Assembly: GCA_013813605.1 (NCBI GenBank)
Contig: JACCRL010000366.1
Span: forward strand, 1 to 11,427
Length of the DNA: 11,427 nt
Direction of reading: 5' to 3'
From: Gemmatimonadaceae bacterium
GTDB lineage: Bacteria > Gemmatimonadota > Gemmatimonadetes > Gemmatimonadales > Gemmatimonadaceae
Shown: positions 7,291 through 11,427 of the stretch, piece after piece
How positions within the stretch are numbered: the stretch's first letter is position 1
Layout: the number at the start of each line of letters is the position of its first letter
The notes under the pieces: generated by a model
What the model saw: the letters and a program-made list of their open reading frames with translations, nothing else
Told to the model about the DNA's origin: nothing
The model's database searches: none
Position numbers and translations under genes: made by a program

Positions 7291-8630
7291 TGACCGACAC
7301 TCAGCGCTCGACTGTATACATCGAAACCTACGGTTGCCAGATGAACGTCAGCGACAGCGAGCTCATGCTCGGCAAGCTGACGGCATGCGGTTACGACTCC
7401 GTGCCGCAGCCGGACACGGCCGACGTCATCCTCATCAACACGTGTGCGATTCGCGAGCATGCGGAACAGCGGGTGATGGGCCGGCTTGGCGAGATGAAAA
7501 ACCGCATGAAGCGCGGCGCCGTGCTCGGCGTCACCGGCTGCATGGCGCAGCGTCTGGGCGCGCAGATTCTCGAGCGTGCGCGACACGTCAGCCTCGTGAT
7601 CGGACCGGATGGATACCGCGAGCTCCCCGAGCTTATCGACAGTGCCCGTGCCGGATTGCGCACGACGGCGACGGAGTTTGACCTGGAGGAGCACTACGAG
7701 GATTTCCGGCCGCGCCGCTTCGAGGGCGTTAAGGCGTGGATCCCGGTTCAGCGCGGCTGCGACTACCGCTGTACCTACTGCATCGTCCCGACGACGCGCG
7801 GCCCGGAGCGGAGCAGGCAGCTTGCCGATGTGATACGGGAGGTACATGCGGTCGTGGAGTCCGGCATGTCGGAGGTGGTGCTACTTGGGCAGACGGTGAA
7901 CTCATACTTCGATGGACGGCACGGCTTCGCCGATCTGCTGCGCGCCGTCGGGGCCGTGCCGGGAATCCGGCGTCTCCGCTTCACGAGCCCCCACCCGAAC
8001 GACTTTTCGCCGGAAGTGATTCGGGCGATGGCGGAAACGCCGGCGGTTTGCGAGCACGTGCACTTGCCGATGCAGTCGGGGTCCGATCGCACGCTCCGGC
8101 GGATGCTGCGGCGGTATTCGCGCGAGAAGTATCTGGAGTGCGTCGCCGAGCTGCGGCGCGCGATCCCCGGTCTGGCGCTCACGACGGACATCATCGTTGG
8201 ATTTCCCGGGGAGACGGAGGAGGACTTCAGCGAAACGCTTAGCGCCGCGCAGGAAGTCGGCTTCGACGACGCTTACACCTTCAAGTTCTCGCCCCGCGAC
8301 GGCACACCCGCAACGCGCTTTCCGGAATCCGATCGCGTTGCCGACGAAGTGGCGAGCGACCGCCTCGCCCGCCTCATCGCCACGGTTCGGAGTGGCAGTC
8401 GCGAGCGTAACTTCGGCGCGCTCGGCCAGCGGTATGAGGTGCTCGTCGAGAAGCCCGCGCGGCGAGGCGGGCTGCTCCAGGCGAAGACGAGAGACTTCAA
8501 GACGGTGATGCTCCCCGGCGATCAGTCGCTGATCGGGAAGTACCTGATGGTTGAGCTCACGGGCACGACGGGTTCGACGTTCCTCGCAAGACAGGTGACC
8601 GAGCGACTGCCCTTACCCATTTCCGCCTAG
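7287..8630 (+). CDS. miaB: tRNA i6A37 methylthiotransferase MiaB
   Basis: A radical-SAM enzyme that adds a methylthio group to N6-isopentenyladenosine at position 37 of tRNAs reading UNN codons. It has 447 residues from GTG 7287. ATG 7290, the next codon, is an equally good start. The auxiliary-cluster cysteines are Cys17 (ETYGCQMNVSDSE), Cys53 (NTCAIREHAEQRV) and Cys85 (VTGCMAQRLG). The radical-SAM motif is RGCDYRCTYCIVPTTRGPER (Cys158, 162, 165). LLGQTVNSY follows, with Thr where Asn is common. A full TRAM domain begins near GQRYEVLVEK. It overlaps mtaB by 4 nt (or 1 nt from the ATG), so the two methylthiotransferases are co-translated. This is the last gene of the tight cluster; a 262 nt gap follows before the first usable comEC start. 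No miaA was seen in the window. Confidence 0.97.
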   Translation: MMTDTQRSTVYIETYGCQMNVSDSELMLGKLTACGYDSVPQPDTADVILINTCAIREHAEQRVMGRLGEMKNRMKRGAVLGVTGCMAQRLGAQILERARHVSLVIGPDGYRELPELIDSARAGLRTTATEFDLEEHYEDFRPRRFEGVKAWIPVQRGCDYRCTYCIVPTTRGPERSRQLADVIREVHAVVESGMSEVVLLGQTVNSYFDGRHGFADLLRAVGAVPGIRRLRFTSPHPNDFSPEVIRAMAETPAVCEHVHLPMQSGSDRTLRRMLRRYSREKYLECVAELRRAIPGLALTTDIIVGFPGETEEDFSETLSAAQEVGFDDAYTFKFSPRDGTPATRFPESDRVADEVASDRLARLIATVRSGSRERNFGALGQRYEVLVEKPARRGGLLQAKTRDFKTVMLPGDQSLIGKYLMVELTGTTGSTFLARQVTERLPLPISA

Positions 8631-8892
8631 CTGCGAGCTGACACCGGCTCAGTTGGAAGCCGTCTACCCACCGAAAAATGAAAGCTGCCCGCTGTGCGCG
8701 TTCAGGCTCACGCAAAGCCTTTGATTCCGCCGGCAACGGGATGCCCACGCCGACGAATCGGAGTCCACACAAACTAGAGGCCCCACACCAGGCCCGCGCA
8801 CGCCGCTAGTTTCACTCGCCTACCTCTCCTTCGCGACCGGTCTTCTCGCCGCATTCAATGGAGCTGTCTGGCCAGCTGCCAGCGTAGCCGCG
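8631..8892 (+). other. miaB-comEC gap; its second half probably encodes the ComEC N-terminus
   Basis: The first part (8631-8724) shows only weak hairpins (8645-8662 and 8704-8720, five base pairs each, no T run) and no gene I can support. From 8725 the comEC frame is open. From about 8797 it reads RTPLVSLAYLSFATGLLAAF, a hydrophobic helix like the first membrane segment of ComEC proteins. No ATG, GTG, TTG or CTG occurs in that frame before GTG 8893. A rare start such as ACG 8800, or a base error or mutation, could explain this. I see no convincing promoter. Confidence 0.55.
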
Positions 8893-10806
8893 GTGCTCAT
8901 CGCCGCGGGTCTGCTCCGCGCCAGGCCGCACACCGCGCTGTCCGGGCTCCTGCTGCTAACGGGGATCGTGATCGCGGCGGGCACGCCGAAGCCCTCTGGC
9001 CGCCGCTGGGACAAACCTGCCGAGACTGGCCGTCTCGCCGGCCTGCGCGCCAAAGCCGCCGAACGCATCGACCGCACCTTTCGCGACGACGCTCCGCTGG
9101 CGCGCGCCCTCCTGATCGCCGACCAGAAGCAAATTCCTCCCGCCATCCGCGACACGTTCGCGGCGTCGGGGCTGGTCCACATGCTCTCCATTTCCGGACT
9201 GCACGTCGCCATAATCGCTGCCGCGATGGAACTGCTCTTCCAGGCCGCACGATTGCCGCGCCGCGAAGCTCAGGCGGCGGCCCTGCTCGCAACCGCCATG
9301 TACGTCGCGCTGATCGGCGCGCCCGCTCCCGCGCTCCGCTCGGCAGTAATGCTTGGGACGGCAATGATCTCGCGACTGGCGCAGCGTCCCACTTCACCGT
9401 GGGCATCGCTCGCCCTCGGCGCGTTCGCGCCGCTGTTCAATCCGCGCACGATGCTCGACCTGGGGTACCAGCTGAGCGTGCTGGGAATGGCGGCGCTCAT
9501 CGCCGGCGGTACGTTGGCGCGGCGACTGACTGGTGGGCGCCTCGCGGGCTGGAAGGTAAGGGTGGCACGCGATCTCCTGATCTCGATCACCGCATGCGTC
9601 GTCACCGCGCCGCTCGTCTCGTGGACCTTTGGCCGGCTCAGTATTGTCGCGCCGCTTGCCAATCTCGTCGCTGGGCCCGTGATCGCTGTCGCGCAGCCGA
9701 TGCTCTTTCTCGCGCTTGCATTGTCCGCGTTCGGCGGAGCGGGGCGCTTCTTCGCTGACGCCGTTCATCCGCTCCTCGAGGCGTTCGTCGCGATTGCCAG
9801 CTTTGGTGCGTCGCTGCCTGGTGCCGTGGTGAGCGTCGCGCCCGGTTTGCTCACCGCGCTTCTCGCTTGCCTGGTGGCCGGCTCGGTGATCGTCGCCTGC
9901 GTGAGCCGCTTCCCGTCCGGGCCTGCCCTTGTCGCCGCCGGCGCCGTCGCGGCGATGGTAGTCGTTCCGGATCTGAAGCTGCACCGTGGAGAGGTCGAGA
10001 TGCACGTCCTCGACGTGGGCCAGGGCGATGCAATCCTGCTGCGCACGGATCGCGGAAACTGGATTCTTGTCGACGCTGGCCCGGCATGGAAGGGAGGCGA
10101 CGCCGGCCGCTCTACCGTCCTCCCGTATCTGCAACGGCGCGGCGGTGCACTGCGCGCATTCATTCTTTCCCACCCTCACACCGACCACGTCGGCGGGGCA
10201 CGCACCGTTCTCGATGCGCTGCGACCGCCCGTGTACTGGGATGCGGGGTTCGCCGGCGGGTCGGACGCCTACATTGCTTCACTCAACGCGACCGGTGAAC
10301 GCCAGATTCGCTGGGCACGCGTCCACCCCGGCGACTCGCTCAGGATCGACGGCCTGCACTTTGGCTTTCTCGCGCCGGATTCCACCTGGACCGCGGGTCT
10401 GACCGACCCCAACCTCGCGAGCACGATCGCAATGGTACGCTTCGGGGCGGTGCGCTTTCTGCTTGTTGGAGACGCCGAGGTAGAGGAAGAGGATTGGCTG
10501 GTCGCGCGGTACGGGGAGGAGCTTATGGCAGACGTGCTCAAGGTTGCGCACCACGGCAGCTCGACCAGCACGAGCAAGCCATTTATTCGCGCAGTGAGAC
10601 CTCGTGTTGCCGTGATATCTGTTGGCGACCGCAACAGATATGGCCATCCCAGCCGCGAGGTGATGGAGGATCTGATGCGCGCGGGCGCGGCCGTCATGCG
10701 AACCGACCAATCTGGAACGGTTGTCGTCCGCACGAACGGGAAGGACATCGAAATCGATAGCGAGGGACAGAGATGGCGATTGCCCGCCAGGTCATACGCG
10801 CGCTGA
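8893..10806 (+). CDS. comEC: ComEC/Rec2 DNA uptake channel with metallo-beta-lactamase-fold domain
   Basis: ComEC is the inner-membrane channel that carries single-stranded DNA into the cytoplasm during natural transformation. From GTG 8893 it has 637 residues. ASGLVHMLSISGLHV (91-105) is the hallmark of the competence domain. About eight to ten membrane helices follow to residue 360, including GYQLSVLGMAAL. From 366 comes the C-terminal metallo-beta-lactamase-like domain: VLDVGQGDAILL, VDAG, HPHTDH (His427, His429, Asp431, His432), VGDAE (Asp527), AHHGSS and GDRNRYGHP. These ligands suggest an active metal site, possibly degrading the non-transferred strand, as proposed for the family. Only about 40 residues separate the first helix region from the competence domain, so the usual N-terminal OB-fold (DUF4131) seems absent. 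The open frame upstream suggests the true protein is some 30 residues longer. The 3' end overlaps the next gene by 34 nt. Confidence 0.92.
   Translation: MLIAAGLLRARPHTALSGLLLLTGIVIAAGTPKPSGRRWDKPAETGRLAGLRAKAAERIDRTFRDDAPLARALLIADQKQIPPAIRDTFAASGLVHMLSISGLHVAIIAAAMELLFQAARLPRREAQAAALLATAMYVALIGAPAPALRSAVMLGTAMISRLAQRPTSPWASLALGAFAPLFNPRTMLDLGYQLSVLGMAALIAGGTLARRLTGGRLAGWKVRVARDLLISITACVVTAPLVSWTFGRLSIVAPLANLVAGPVIAVAQPMLFLALALSAFGGAGRFFADAVHPLLEAFVAIASFGASLPGAVVSVAPGLLTALLACLVAGSVIVACVSRFPSGPALVAAGAVAAMVVVPDLKLHRGEVEMHVLDVGQGDAILLRTDRGNWILVDAGPAWKGGDAGRSTVLPYLQRRGGALRAFILSHPHTDHVGGARTVLDALRPPVYWDAGFAGGSDAYIASLNATGERQIRWARVHPGDSLRIDGLHFGFLAPDSTWTAGLTDPNLASTIAMVRFGAVRFLLVGDAEVEEEDWLVARYGEELMADVLKVAHHGSSTSTSKPFIRAVRPRVAVISVGDRNRYGHPSREVMEDLMRAGAAVMRTDQSGTVVVRTNGKDIEIDSEGQRWRLPARSYAR
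10762..10767 (+). promoter_or_regulatory. Ribosome binding site for the HExxH protein
   Basis: GAGGGA lies 5 nt before the ATG at 10773, within the last codons of comEC. It supports a real start inside comEC rather than a chance ATG. Confidence 0.55.
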
Positions 10807-11165
10807 TCGGAGAACGGGTAGAGCTTCCCGCCGATGTGAGGAAGCAGTATCCGGAGCTTGCCGAGGCGACTTACCGTCGCGGCGGCATGCCCGTTCGCAT
10901 CGGGGGGTGGGCACTCGGCATGAGCAGCGTGTCTGCCATCACGCTCTGGCGAACGGTGTTTTTGTCGCCCTCGGCGCGGATGGATGCGGCGCTGCTCTTG
11001 CACGAGCTCCGTCACGTCCACCAGTTTCTGGACCGAAAAACTTTTCCTGTCAGCTATCTCTGGCAGTCCATCCGTTACGGGTACGAGCGTAACGCGTACG
11101 AAGAAGATGCCAGGCGCTACTCGGCCGCGCGCATCGCACGGGACGACTCCCGCAAGGATTCCTAG
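10773..11165 (+). CDS. Small HExxH-motif protein, putative zinc-binding (DUF4157-like)
   Basis: Encodes 130 residues with no signal peptide or clear membrane helix. Residues 71-85 read DAALLLHELRHVHQF, with the zincin motif HELRH (His77, Glu78, His81). Near 107-113 comes NAYEEDA. Glu110 or Glu111 could serve as third zinc ligand, as in DUF4157-type and related gluzincin-like domains, where HExxH-x-Q is followed by an NxxExxA-like motif. The protein is too short for a complete classical peptidase, so proteolysis is uncertain; it may be an isolated metal-binding domain. ATG 10773 has GAGGGA 5 nt upstream and lies 34 nt before the comEC stop. The stop TAG shares its last base with the GTG of fbp. 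It thus sits in one coupled unit with a DNA-uptake gene and a gluconeogenesis gene, and neither explains its role. I do not recognise a characterised family member. Confidence 0.8.
   Translation: MAIARQVIRALIGERVELPADVRKQYPELAEATYRRGGMPVRIGGWALGMSSVSAITLWRTVFLSPSARMDAALLLHELRHVHQFLDRKTFPVSYLWQSIRYGYERNAYEEDARRYSAARIARDDSRKDS
11154..11158 (+). promoter_or_regulatory. Ribosome binding site for the fbp GTG start
   Basis: AAGGA lies 6 nt before GTG 11165. It supports this GTG, which overlaps the upstream TAG by one base, as the fbp start. Confidence 0.6.
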
Positions 11166-11427
11166 TGGTCAGGCATACCGCGACTTCGGTCGTCACCATC
11201 GAGCGCTACATCATCGAGCAGGAGAAGATGCACCCGGAGGCAACCGGTGAGCTCTCCGGCCTGCTGTATGACCTCGCGCTCGCGGCGAAAATGATCGCCA
11301 ACAAGGTGCGAAGCGCCGGGCTGGCTGACATACTGGGAGCGACCGAGCTCGAGAACGTGCAAGGGGAGCTGCAGCAGAAGCTGGACGTGCTTGCCAACGA
11401 GATCATCATCAAGGCCGTGGATCACGG
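11165..11427 (+). CDS. fbp: Fructose-1,6-bisphosphatase class I, 5' part (cut by window end)
   Basis: Hydrolyses fructose 1,6-bisphosphate to fructose 6-phosphate in gluconeogenesis, in the cytoplasm. The first 87 codons are present and read on past the window end. The N-terminus matches class I enzymes such as E. coli Fbp: ATGELSGLL, then LAAKMIANKV, AGLADILGATELENVQGE and QQKLDVLANE. The TGEL segment corresponds to the allosteric AMP-binding region of the mammalian enzyme, with Ser where that enzyme has Thr31. Metal-binding and catalytic residues lie beyond the window. GTG 11165 shares a base with the preceding TAG and has AAGGA 6 nt upstream. Translation is probably coupled to the HExxH gene. 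Identification is secure from the near-complete match in this region; regulation cannot be judged from the fragment. Confidence 0.93.
   Translation, partial: MVRHTATSVVTIERYIIEQEKMHPEATGELSGLLYDLALAAKMIANKVRSAGLADILGATELENVQGELQQKLDVLANEIIIKAVDH

Noticed and set aside
8631..8724. Hairpins after miaB (8645-8662 and 8704-8720) as a possible terminator.
   Set aside because: Each stem is only five base pairs and neither is followed by a run of T. They are too weak to call a terminator.
8678..8809. A 43-codon open frame (MKAARCARSGS...) in the miaB-comEC gap.
   Set aside because: It has no Shine-Dalgarno and a weaker third-position GC bias than its neighbours. It also overlaps the open comEC frame, and its composition is basic and low in complexity. 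Probably chance.
9394..10188. A 264-codon minus-strand open frame opposite comEC.
   Set aside because: It is rich in Arg, Glu and Gly with no family motif and lies entirely antisense to a well-supported gene. It is a composition artefact.
1..11427. Search for a defence island, prophage, transposon or CRISPR.
   Set aside because: No integrase, transposase, nuclease-helicase pairs, regular spaced repeats, terminal inverted repeats or tRNA attachment site were found. All genes fit ordinary chromosomal functions or envelope proteins.

Overview
The window is a GC-rich stretch of bacterial chromosome packed with genes, all on the plus strand. It has no sign of mobile DNA: no transposase, integrase, tRNA, CRISPR array or long repeat. 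The product mix, the style of the outer-membrane proteins (a lipoprotein with Asp/Thr-rich strands and a barrel whose mature N-terminus carries NPAS-type motifs) and the high GC content suggest Gemmatimonadota or a relative. That assignment is inferred from style, not from a marker gene.

Region 1 (1-8630) reads as one tightly coupled polycistron of eight genes: the 3' part of alr (alanine racemase), deoB (phosphopentomutase), cdd (cytidine deaminase), a lipoprotein of unknown function, an outer-membrane beta-barrel, a soluble receiver-histidine kinase, mtaB and miaB (both tRNA methylthiotransferases). Every junction is a 1-4 nt overlap or a 1 nt gap. Several starts are non-ATG codons sharing bases with the upstream stop (TTGA, GTGA). 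The genes cover D-alanine supply for the cell wall, nucleoside salvage, the outer envelope, signalling and modification of tRNA position 37.

Region 2 (8631-8892) is the only sizeable gap. Its first half shows no gene and no convincing terminator. Its second half stays open in the comEC frame and appears to encode the missing first membrane helix of ComEC, but without any usual start codon.

Region 3 (8893-11427) holds comEC (DNA uptake channel with a C-terminal metallo-beta-lactamase-fold domain), a small HExxH putative zinc-binding protein that overlaps comEC by 34 nt, and the 5' part of fbp (class I fructose-1,6-bisphosphatase), which overlaps its neighbour by 1 nt.

Most of the window is recognisable core metabolism. 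I do not see a clearly new multi-gene defence or mobile system. The points most worth following up are the lipoprotein/barrel/kinase trio of unknown role, the ComEC that seems to lack its N-terminal OB-fold and has an unclear start, the alanine racemase lacking the usual carbamylated lysine, and the HExxH protein locked between comEC and fbp.
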